A stretch of 25,331 bases of DNA from assembly GCA_000444245.1 (NCBI GenBank), contig ATSW01105543.1:1-25331 (forward strand). Reading direction: 5' to 3'. A program made the position numbers and the translations under genes. The notes beneath the pieces are model-generated. The model made no database searches and was not told the origin of the DNA. It was given only the letters and a program-made list of their open reading frames with translations. This document shows, piece after piece, positions 16,850-25,331 of this stretch. The number at the start of each line of letters is the position of its first letter. Within the stretch, counting starts at the first letter, position 1. This DNA comes from Botryllus schlosseri (taxonomy: Eukaryota; Chordata; Ascidiacea; Stolidobranchia; Styelidae).

Positions 16850-17890
16850 CGGTCAAGGAGTCGGCTGACGGCGGTGATTCTGTAAGTGCATTGTAGGTTG
16901 GTCCGCAGCTAATGATTTAGGGTTAATTCAGAACATGTTGAGTTACGAAATACATGATGAACTAAGAACAGCTGCTTCACAATATCTTTAAATACATGAC
17001 TGGATGGCTTATTGTGAAGGTAACCGTTGTAGCATGTATGCCTTGATTTCATTGATGGAAAGCACAAAAACACGCGGAAAATAGTGTAAGGGCGCTTATG
17101 CAAGTGGCAAACGAATTTCTAGTTTCAGAGGGGATGTACCATCATTGAATACAAATATAAAGCTTGACATTGACACTATTTTGTCTGATCTTATTGGGCT
17201 GTTGTCGTGGTACATAATTGAAGTCTTGAATGATGTTATGGGCTGGATGAATCAGTCATTTATGCTTGGCACTTGTCAAATTCCTGCAGCATAATGAATC
17301 ATACCCGCACCTGCTGTCAAAGTCCTCAATGATGCCGGGCAAAGAGCTCTAAAGATAGCACAGACTATGCTGGTAGGACCAGCAAAAAGACAGTTTGCTT
17401 GCTTTGCTTAGCATGTCCTTAATGAATGTTAAATCATTACCGGCTGCATAACGACTAATGCTTGAATCAAACCAAACATGGACATAAAAAGAATGTATTG
17501 AAGCGGTGTTGTAGTTACACTCTTCTTCAGAAATCCAATGTAAGCTACCTGCTGGTCGGCCCACATATCTTCTGAGCATACCGAATTGTGTCCACCATCC
17601 ATCTCACATGTTATGCTGCACCTGTTTGGTGATATCTAATATGCCTTACCTGCATCCAGAAAAGCAGGACCACTTGGCGTAATCTCAAGCATATCATATA
17701 GGTATTTCTTGGATCTATACTAGTTCACAATCATTCGCTGTTTTACCTCTGTCATGCCTGCAAGAGGCTATTGTTCCTCTAAACCAATCGTTACCTAGTC
17801 TTAACACTAAAACATTCAATGACCAGATGTCTCATTTTATTATTAAATCAACAATGTACAATGCGCTTACAGAATCATTGCCGTAAGCGA
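16850..17890. other. Spacer of the internal inverted repeat
   Basis: Short open frames lie on the minus strand at 16909-17103 and 17349-17579. The second has a stretch ending NDLTFIKDMLSKASKLSFCW that could be a decayed element protein, but I recognise no family. No terminal repeats or RNA genes were seen. Confidence 0.35.
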
Positions 17891-17961
17891 TCTCCTTGGA
17901 CCAATAGAAGCACATAATCAGCAAGCCGCCGTGGTCGTGATCATTCAAGCATAGCTGAATA

Positions 17962-18186
17962 ACTAATCAAGTGACGTGTTTCGTGATTACTAGTCTTTTT
18001 GTCGTTCTATGGTCGCTAACACGCTCACTCTACGGCAGCTACTTTCAAACGCATTTAGACAAATGTTAACGACTTTCCTATGAGCTAATTGCAGGTTCAT
18101 TGACGTTTTTTTAATCAATAATCTACAGAATGAGACATGGATGCGCATCTTTTTTGAAATTTTCCAAATTATGGACAACCCTAATG
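17962..18186 (-). repeat. Right arm of the internal inverted repeat
   Basis: This is the partner of 15277-15337 / 16495-16660. It is uninterrupted and lies only about 90 bp inside the right terminus of the TA element. It preserves the ancestral state at both the hAT (15338) and the LINE-like (16661) insertion points. Confidence 0.75.
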
Positions 18187-18280
18187 TGTACTCAAATATG
18201 AAGGCGATTTATTCATCCTACTAGTGGTGAGGTCGATTGTTACATTTGCCCCGAGTTACATTTGTCCCCGGTCTCCCCTA

Positions 18281-18770
18281 CGCCATTCGAAAACTGCTTC
18301 TACTAAACTCTTACACTTCTACTAAACTTCTACATAAAATCTTGTAAAGTAGACAGAAAAGGGCAACTATTGACATAAGGTAATAGCTAAGTGCGCAAAT
18401 TTCGATGTCATACAAATACCACAAACTGTGCTAATTTTCAGTTTTGGTAAGTAAAGAAGTACTTGGACTTCTTCAGAGTACTAAAGTAGGCATCTGCCTG
18501 ATTTTGCATTCTATATCATGACGATAACATCACACACTGTGCCAAGTTTAAGGTGATTAAGAAATTAATTCGGTTATGGAAGTTGAGTTTACATACGGCG
18601 TACGAGCTCTGCAATCTAGTCAAACGTATAACAGAATTCACGCCAAGTTCGGGATTTGTAAAATGAATACTAATCTTATTAAAGCGTCAAACACTTACGA
18701 TGGATTTCGTAAAGTAGATAGAAAAGCCACTTTTGTATGGCGTACTAAAGACTTGTACACTCTGGATTTC
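18281..18770 (-). repeat. Right arm of the giant inverted repeat, outer part
   Basis: This continues the arm that stops at 12075. Reverse-complemented, it contains cgaatggcgta at the junction and, further out, agtgtacaagtctttagta and taagattagtattcatttt, which match about 1055-1190. Roughly 300-350 bp here have no counterpart in the left arm. The plus-strand open frame at 18576-18881 is made of this repeat sequence and is not a gene. Confidence 0.6.
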
Positions 18771-18964
18771 GGACTGTTTGAGTTTATCGCATCGTTGAGC
18801 GGGATGGCACTACCAAAAAGAACTGTATATAGCTTCAAGTCGCCTCATATTGTAGTGTTGCGACGTAGGCCGGACGCATAGTACAAATTCTGAAAGCAGG
18901 AGAAGATACTCTCGTAATATTTGATTTGGGTTTTAATCCCACAGAATCTCAAGTTATTCGTAGT

Positions 18965-19514
18965 CAGGGTTGTAATGACTCGAGTCAAGACTCGACTCGA
19001 TTCCGACTCGATTCACGATTTTCTGATGACTCGACTTGACTCGAGTCATTTTCGCAATATTCAGAAATGACTCGAACTGCGCATGACTCGAACCAAGTCG
19101 TATGACTCGAAACTCAGACAGCCAAGACCGACATTTCATAGTAATTTTGAAGAATAGTAAAATTACCACACTATTGGGACTTCATCTATTGGTACTGGAA
19201 CTTGAAAATGCGACCATAACCTACTAAAAGTGAGGAAAATTAGTGTAATATAAATGCGAACCATTCGATATCAACAGGTGTATAAAAAGTGGGTTAACAA
19301 GACTTTAAGTGGAAACTGAGCAGACAACACAATGACCTGGACTCGAACTCGAGTCATAATACCAGGACTCGGACTCGACCCTCTGATAGCGACTTGGACT
19401 CGGACTGACTCGGTGGTCAATTGAAATTGACTCGACTTGACTCGAGTCAAAACCAAAAAATGAGACTAACTTGTGACTCGGAGCCTTGTAACTTGGTTAT
19501 AAGTTACAACACTG
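18965..19514. mobile_element. Non-autonomous hAT-type element of the CGAGTC-repeat family
   Basis: It starts CAGGGTTGTAATGACTCGAG and ends AGTTACAACACTG. A perfect 8-bp duplication ttcgtagt lies at 18957-18964 and 19515-19522. Same architecture as 3531-4114: palindromic GACTCGAGTC arrays at both ends and a shared middle (tcagacagccaagaccgac...). 550 bp, non-coding. Confidence 0.88.
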
Positions 19515-19522
19515 TTCGTAGT

Positions 19523-20565
19523 CATTGGAAAAACAACCGTATCATAGATGTGGAGGGAAAAGAGGTCTTTCGATTTGTTGGTGTCGTCCATATATTCAAC
19601 GAAAATCGGGCTACATAATTGTGCGCGTGTCTCATTGTTGAATTTGAATTGATCACCATCACGCTATACATACTGCACTGTATCAAATGCATCAATGGTA
19701 GTTGGATATTATCAAATGGGCATCTATAATGTTAATGCCATGCGAGAGTCTCGACACAAGAATGGAACCACGGAAACGACTTTCGAAATGTCCATCGAAT
19801 GTGATTCTGAATGCAATACTATGCTTTCACTGAATGCGCGAGTGAGTAGAACTCAATAAACTATGTCGTAAGGCATTGAACAGCTGTTGCATTGGCAGCA
19901 TTCGAAAGCTTATAATCATCGAGTAATTTGTACGGTGAGTTTTTGTTGCAGTAAAATCGCGAGGAAGTTGCACTCAATTTCGATAAAAATTGCAGTACGA
20001 AGTTGCATTTATAATTTTTATTCAATTAGTAGGGTATGAGATACTCGGAAGGTTCCGTTATGCCAGCTCGCTCCTGCAGAGCTGTCAAATTTATTACTTT
20101 GCTTTTTCACGCACATTCCGGCAAGCCAAAAATTCCGGCGAGAGCGGGAAAAATTACATTTTATCTCGGAACGCAGCAAAAAAAAGTCGTGTCAATTTTG
20201 TAAAGTAGATTGAAAACTACACTTTTCCGATGCACTGAAGATGAGATCCGACTGCTTCAACATCATGAGAGTTTCCGTATTAAGCAAAAAATCGACCTAG
20301 ATGGCTAGCTTATACTTACTCGGCAATAGCTACTTCTACATAAAGGATTTTTCAGACATCGTCGCTTTACTTGAGTTTTCTTAAATGTACATTATACAAG
20401 TACTTCGCCATCGAATCCCCTGGGTAATAGTATCTAACTGTATAATTGCAATCACTACTGGAGTACTAATTCCGAAGTATGTAAGTATGTATAAGGGGTT
20501 TTATGGTGCTCGACTACTAAGGTCTTGTGCACCAGGCCTGAGGGAGCTATAGTTCAATCAGATAT
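19523..20565. other. Repeat-derived sequence without a gene
   Basis: At 20200-20290 the sequence (aaagtagattgaaaactac..., ttttccgatgcactgaa...) matches the array units at 1-1100 in inverted orientation. At 20327-20420 (gctacttctacat..., tttttcagacatcg...) it matches about 722-770 and 22110-22150 in direct orientation. The remainder is unassigned. Confidence 0.4.
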
Positions 20566-20573
20566 GTCTACAC

Positions 20574-21933
20574 CAGGGGTTCTCAACCTGGGAGGCGCGC
20601 CCCCCTTAGGGGGCGCGGGAGGCTCTCAGGGGGGGCGCGAGAAATTGACGAAGTCAATATAGGGGGGGCGCGAGAAATTGACAAAGTCAGTATAAATTGT
20701 ACGTGTCTAAACATGTGTTTCACATCCATTATGAGAAGACGATTAATGAAGATGANATTTATTCCATATTCAAGANAGCTTGCAACTNTAGCAACCNCGC
20801 TCAACGGAGTATNGTCTGATTTCAANTTCATTTGANCAAATTTTTGAAATTCTTTGGAGATATAGAGAGCAATTCCCACGTGTNAGTCATTCATTGCTTC
20901 ATAGCTTTGACAGTAGCCTTAAGCTTGTCGCGCTGGGCAGCTGTTGTTAGTAGCTTGCGAACGTCACTGCCTAAGACAGACTTAGATGCAACATAGGTTG
21001 CCCGGTTTCGCCCTCAATTAGGCTATAAATCAACACAATTTAATTNATNTCCAAAACTGATCAAATTTAGCCTGGCAGGACAGNACGACGCCTTGCTCTC
21101 TGTACTCACTACCAGCATCAGGATTAGTCTCAGGGTNACCTACCTTGAAATTAATTAATGGATGTCTTGTTCAATGTTTTTTTGTTATTTTCAAACAAGT
21201 TTGGAGAAATTTGTCAGCAATGTAAAAGACTCNANAACTNGAATGCNGATTNAAAATTGGCGTAAGATATANCTTATGTATACNATTAGATCAGGGGTGG
21301 GCANCNTGNGGCCGTAGAAGGGAATTTGNGCGGCCGTCGACGCCTATAATTCAATTAGTATGTGTTNGCGGCCGTAGACATGNAAATTGCAATTACGAAT
21401 TCACTCCCGCATTTTCGAGAGATTTTAATTAATCTTGAAATTTTCTTCGCCCTCCGCGCAATTCAACAAGAATTCATTTTTCGATTTTAATACAGTAGCG
21501 CCCTTCTTGATCTGAGCCGGAATGGGAATTGGCAAGAAATGACAATTCGTTCGCGGCCCTGAAAAATTTTCGCGCTCCGCGCGACAATATGCACCTCCCG
21601 GCAACTATTAATAACAGTGCCACTCGCTATTTCGGTGCGCACAATATGCCATTGTGAAAAGTAGAATAGTCCGGAGTTCACCGGGAATGGATATGGACAG
21701 TTTACCATAGGAATTTTGCGTCCAGATCGTTCATTGCGGGTATGCCCTGGAATGCGGCCTTTCGCTACATAAGCAATCGAAATGCGGCCATGATTATCAA
21801 AAACGTTGCCCACCTCTGTATTAGATGATGTGCTCTTTTTGACATGACGATAAATGCAAGGGGGGTCAGGGGGGTGCGATTTTTTTGACCATCTCCAAGG
21901 GGGGCGCGTGTCAAAAAAGGTTGAGAACCACTG
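20574..21933. mobile_element. hAT element, outer member of a two-deep nest
   Basis: It starts CAGGGGTTCTCAACCTGGG and ends GGTTGAGAACCACTG. A perfect 8-bp duplication gtctacac lies at 20566-20573 and 21934-21941. Subterminal GGGGGCGCG repeats occur at both ends; near 20630 an approximately 40-bp unit (gggggcgcgagaaattgac) is tandemly duplicated. It has been invaded by 21292-21818. Contains numerous single N bases. No transposase motif could be read. Confidence 0.9.
21292..21818. mobile_element. hAT element nested in the 20574 element
   Basis: It starts CAGGGGTGGGCA and ends GTTGCCCACCTCTG. The flanks are nattagat (21284-21291) and tattagat (21819-21826), identical apart from the N. Same family as 13449-14244 but in the opposite orientation. 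527 bp, non-coding. Confidence 0.87.
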
Positions 21934-21941
21934 GTCTACAC

Positions 21942-22548
21942 AGTACAAAAAATTCTACGACCGGAATAACCATACGCGGATCAGTCAACAGACAGTCCAA
22001 GTTAAAGCTCACACTGCTAATTCCGAAGTATCTAAGGTATTCAAATGAGCTCGCTGTTTCCTCGAATCAGACCATGGAATTATCAGAAGTATTACCTTCG
22101 CTCATCAATGGATTTCTCAGACATCGTAGTTTTACTTGAGTTCTCCAAAATGTAAATTGAACTGGCAATATTTTCTTTGGGGTGACCATCGACTATGTTC
22201 TAATTCATAATTTCATTAGCATCATTAGTCTCTCAGAAAAAATAAATGAGCAAATCCTAGGATCCTAATTTTTCAAAGTAGCTATTCTCCTCAAACCATG
22301 GAATTAGCACGAGTATCACCTTCGATCACTGAAGAAAAGGATGAAATAATGTGCAAAATGGAGGATGGGTAAGCTGTGTATCTGCTCTCAAGAGTCCTTA
22401 TCATCTCTCGATAATGAAACTTAGCTTTCACCTCATAATTTGGTTCTCAACTTACATTTTGCCATAAGGCACTGTAATTAACTTTCCAAGCGCACGGAAC
22501 TTCGAATTACCTAGCAAGTAGGCGACGGTAACTTTTTTCTGCAAGATG
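21942..22548. other. Repeat-derived sequence between the hAT nest and the palindrome
   Basis: A short direct repeat (cctc-aa-accatggaatta, then gtat-accttcg-tca) occurs at about 22052-22105 and 22292-22338. The block near 22105-22160 matches 20340-20390. No exon or protein motif was found. Confidence 0.45.
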
Positions 22549-23373
22549 AGGAAGGCTTACGTTGTTTGTTTCAGGACTATTTTGTAGGATTTTTTGATAA
22601 CACAGCTTTCGGTGACAATAAAGTTTGGAAGAGGCTCATGTTTGCTGGAATTAGACTGACGTCTATTGCAATGGCATCAACAAGATAATGGATACTCCGT
22701 TGTGATACTTCTCATGCAATAATTTTAATTTTACAATTCTTCGTCGTTTAATTACATCAATTTTAGTGTAGGTTCTCCACGATCAAATATCGTGTTTTAC
22801 AAATATTGTGTATCTGGAACAAATATAAATGTGGTTATATTGTTGCTAGTCACGATATTACTTCGCTCAGTTAATAATTTCTCGGAGATTCTAAACCCCA
22901 ATACATACAAGTGAGCAAAGTTACATCAACCTGCGTTAAATTTTGGTGTTGTAGGGTATGTACGTAGGCTATTTCCACTTCTACTTAACGGATTTTCAGT
23001 CAAAACTACTTACTTTTAGAACATTATAATTTATGAAGTAAAGAGTAGTTTGAGGTGATGCATCACCTTGACGAATGCTATTTTCACACTTTAAAATGAG
23101 ATTAGCATCTTTAAAAACATGGTTATCTCAATGAAGGAGACTAAATTTACGTTTACTGAATGCGATAATTATTCTTGACGATCGGAAATACGCACGAGCG
23201 CAACAGATAGCATCGACCTCTTATAGGAGACATAATATTTATTAGCAGTGTTTCGCTTGTCGTAATTCTGTATATATACTGGTTGTAATTGACTCAGATT
23301 CGGTGCGCGGCGTTTTCTAGGGACCTAAGCATTAGTTTCCCCGCTAGATTTGGAAGTAACGCTAAGCTCAGCA
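22549..23373 (+). repeat. Left arm of a large palindrome
   Basis: This is the reverse complement of 24226-25331 at well over 90% identity, from aggaaggcttacgttg at 22549 (pairing with the last base of the window) to cgctaagctcagca at the inner edge. Landmarks include gaggtgatgcatcacctt, tctagcggggaaact (on the opposite strand) and ttaaattttggtgtt. The true outer end is unknown because the right arm runs off the window. No gene was seen in the arm. Confidence 0.9.
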
Positions 23374-23584
23374 CTATTGACCCGAGAGGCAACCTTCTAT
23401 ACTATTTTCACTTTACAACGTGACACTACATGGCACATTTTACACTAAATATTGCAACTTAGTAAGAAAGCTACTTTTACTTAACTATAAAATGTGTCAT
23501 GTAGTTTACTAAGAGTAGTTTTGTACAAAATCAATTTAGTAAAGTGAGAATAGTATAGAAGGTTGCGTCTCGGGTGAATAGTGC
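23371..23584. repeat. Foldback (hairpin) element, 214 bp
   Basis: Its ends gcactattgacccgagag and ctcgggtgaatagtgc are inverted, and complementarity extends inward through caaccttctatactatt, ctcactttac and ctacatg-cacatttta, leaving a short loop near 23475. It lies precisely at the inner edge of the left palindrome arm and has no counterpart on the other side. Small MITE-like element, non-coding. Confidence 0.75.
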
Positions 23585-24091
23585 AATCAGGAAAAAATTA
23601 CTAGAGCAGTGGATCTATTTCCTTTCATCCTCAGAGAGCGGTTAATTTCAAAGTGAAGTTGTCAGTGTGGTGAACGCATTGAAATTGAAATTAACCCAAA
23701 ATGCAACCACGACACACGTATGTTTTCACAGCCCTTACGTTTACCCGATAGTCAAGAACCGCTGATTCGTATGGTTATCGTTGTCCTATAATACGAAAAT
23801 GATGTTTATTGTGAGAAATATGTGTTGAAACTTCATTTGATTTTACTTTTTCAGTAAGTCATTTTATTGAACTTTCTATGAGGTGGAGTCCTGTTAAACC
23901 AACAAGTTGATTATTTCTGAAAATAATAGAAGACTTCCTTCTTTCGAAAGTTTGATAGTCTCTATCGCACTGACGGATATCCTTAAATTGTTGATGACAT
24001 ATAGCAATAGAAAAAGTTTCCAAGTTGATACTCAATGATTCGAGTAGTAATTATATGGAATCGAGCGTAAAGTATGCGCGTATCTCTAGAG
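23585..24091. other. Palindrome spacer, unassigned
   Basis: AT-rich single-copy-looking DNA between the foldback element and the hAT-like end at 24092. No open frame over 60 codons and no motif. Confidence 0.4.
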
Positions 24092-24225
24092 CAGTGGTCC
24101 TCAGCCTTTTAGCGCGTATCACGTAGAGGTTCTGTGATGTCGGACGTAACTAAATGCAAGCTTTTTATTTAAAGAATGATTATATTGGTCATTATCAAAT
24201 AGTATGGACTTGGCATAGCGAAAAC
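24092..24225 (+). mobile_element. Single hAT-like terminus
   Basis: CAGTGGTCCTCAGCCTTTTAGCGCGTATCAC closely resembles the left end of the hAT element at 13080 (CAGTGGTTCCCAACC). It is preceded by ctctagag, a possible target duplication. No matching inverted end is visible to the right inside the window, so the element is either truncated or extends beyond 25331, possibly including the palindrome arm. Confidence 0.45.
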
Positions 24226-25331
24226 TGCTTAGCTTAGCGTTACTTCCAAATCTAGCGGGGAAACTAATGCTTAGGTCCCTGGAAAACGCCGCGCACCGAA
24301 TCTGAGTCAATTACAACCAGTATATATACAGAATTACGACAAGCGAAACACTGCTAATAAATATTATGTCTCCTATAAGAGGTCGATGCTATCTGTTGCG
24401 CTCATGCGTATTTCCGATCGTCAAGAATAATTATCGCATTCAGTAAACGTAAATTTAGTCTCCTTCATTGAGATAAAACCATGTTTTTAGAGATGCTAAT
24501 CTCATTTTCAAGTGTGAAAATAGCATTCGTCAAGGTGATGCATCACCTCAAACTACTCTTTACTTCATAATTTATAATGTCCTAAAAGTAAGTAGTTTTG
24601 ACTGAAAATCCGTTAAGTAGAAGTGGAAATAGCCTACATACATACCCATTAGCTCAGTGACAACGATAGAACAAGAATCGACGAGGAATATGTGAATTCC
24701 GTTCAGAGCTTCGTGAAATATCATCCTGAACGTTGTCAACTCAAACTAATCTTACCGCACTTGAATGGCGGAGACAAGAAAAGTTTATGGAAACAATTGT
24801 GCTCGTCCTGTAAGACGACATTTTCCACATAAATATGTATCTATACATGAGAATTCGGCATCCTTATTCCTTCACTTCATATTACCTATCGTGATCGCTA
24901 CGACCTGATAAAATTGTAGGTAGGTGGATAACACCAAAATTTAACGCAGGTTGATGTAACTTTGCTCACTTGTATGTATTGGGGTTTAGAATCTCCGAGA
25001 AATTGTTAACTGAGCGAAGTGATAACGTCACTAGCAACAATATAACCACATTCATATTTGTTCCAGATACACAATATTTGTAAAACACGATATTTGATCG
25101 TGGAGAACCTACACTAAAATTGATGTAATTAAACGACGAAGAATTGTAAAATTAAAATTATTGCATGAGAAGTATCACAACGGAGTATCCATTATCTTGT
25201 TGATGCCATTGCAATAGACGTCAGTCTAATTCCAGCAAACATGAGCCTCTTCCAAACTTTATTGTCACCGAAAGCTGTGTTATCAAAAAATCCTACAAAA
25301 CAGTCCTGAAACAAACAACGTAAGCCTTCCT
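24226..25331 (-). repeat. Right arm of the large palindrome (cut by the window edge)
   Basis: This is the partner of 22549-23373. It has about 280 extra bases at 24648-24928 that are missing from the left arm. The arm continues to the last base, so the palindrome is longer than shown. Confidence 0.9.
24648..24928. repeat. About 280-bp insertion in the right palindrome arm
   Basis: The arm sequence reads ...catacccc- on one side and aacaccaaaattta on the other, contiguous in the left arm near 22955 (ggtgttgtagggtatg). The extra segment opens attagctcagtgacaacg, which loosely resembles a tRNA A box, but no B box is clear. It may be a short retroelement or a deletion in the other arm. Confidence 0.5.

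Larger units (their letters stand above)
12076..18278. mobile_element. TA-flanked DNA element with GGGGAGACCGGGGACA termini (possible Tc1/mariner-like), heavily invaded
   Basis: The ends are inverted: GGGGAGACCGGGGACAATTG at 12076 and its complement ending at 18278. Each end is flanked by TA. The equivalent site in the left inverted-repeat arm (about 1196) is uninterrupted, ggcgTAcatg, so a TA duplication can be read directly. TA targets are the hallmark of Tc1/mariner-type elements, but I could not read a transposase, so the superfamily is an inference. Removing the two hAT nests and the LINE-like tail leaves about 3 kb. A shorter element ending near 13074 (GTGTTACAATTGCCCC|TA) is an alternative inner boundary. 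Confidence 0.72.

Noticed and set aside
17349-17579. Possible protein fragment of a mobile element
   Set aside because: No motif I can name; kept only as an unassigned spacer note.
18576-18881. 101-codon plus-strand open frame
   Set aside because: Made of the inverted-repeat array sequence; no domain, no splice partner.
23606-24100. hAT element between the two CAGTGG motifs at 23606 and 24092, both preceded by ctagag
   Set aside because: The motifs are in the same orientation, and the one at 23606 diverges after six bases; hAT ends must be inverted.

Overview
This window is repeat-rich animal DNA, about 35-40% GC by eye, with spliced exons and dozens of transposon relics. The organism is probably an invertebrate deuterostome, perhaps a tunicate. 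That rests on very short introns (54-77 nt) beside long repeat-filled ones, many small hAT elements, tRNA-derived SINEs, and an extracellular domain type I remember from invertebrate proteins. The taxon is an inference with low confidence. A cluster of single N bases (20756-21383) shows a draft assembly.

Only one host gene is supported. It lies on the minus strand, with eight exons between 11342 and 3119, found by eye from splice sites and reading-frame continuity. All seven junctions agree in phase and no exon contains a stop. Together they give about 399 residues of a secreted or cell-surface protein: a Cys/Trp-rich region, a region around DSDGD...C-R, a region ending in an ITW...G-H-x-L-C motif, and a calcium-binding-type EGF module in its own phase 1-1 exon. 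The start (signal peptide) and the C-terminal exons are not visible. Long introns hold hAT elements (3531-4114, 5746-8021) and tRNA-derived SINEs.

Region by region: 1-1739 is degenerate tandem repeat DNA whose inner part (about 1055-1739) is the left arm of a giant inverted repeat. 1742-1915 is a short minisatellite. 2284-2899 is a hAT-type element made largely of CGAGTC repeats. 3119-11342 is the gene. 11539-12075 plus 18281 to about 18770 is the right arm, so the gene exons lie in the loop. The right arm is split by a TA-flanked element (12076-18278), which carries a three-deep hAT nest (13080-14995), a two-deep hAT nest (15338-16494), a LINE-like tail and an internal inverted repeat. 18965-19514 is a second CGAGTC element. 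20574-21933 is another two-deep hAT nest. From 22549 to the right edge is a large palindrome (arms at least 0.8 kb, spacer about 0.85 kb, containing a 214-bp foldback element).

Target-site duplications make the insertion order readable almost throughout. Two hAT elements keep a recognisable C-terminal transposase relic. No complete transposase, rRNA, functional tRNA or CRISPR array was found.
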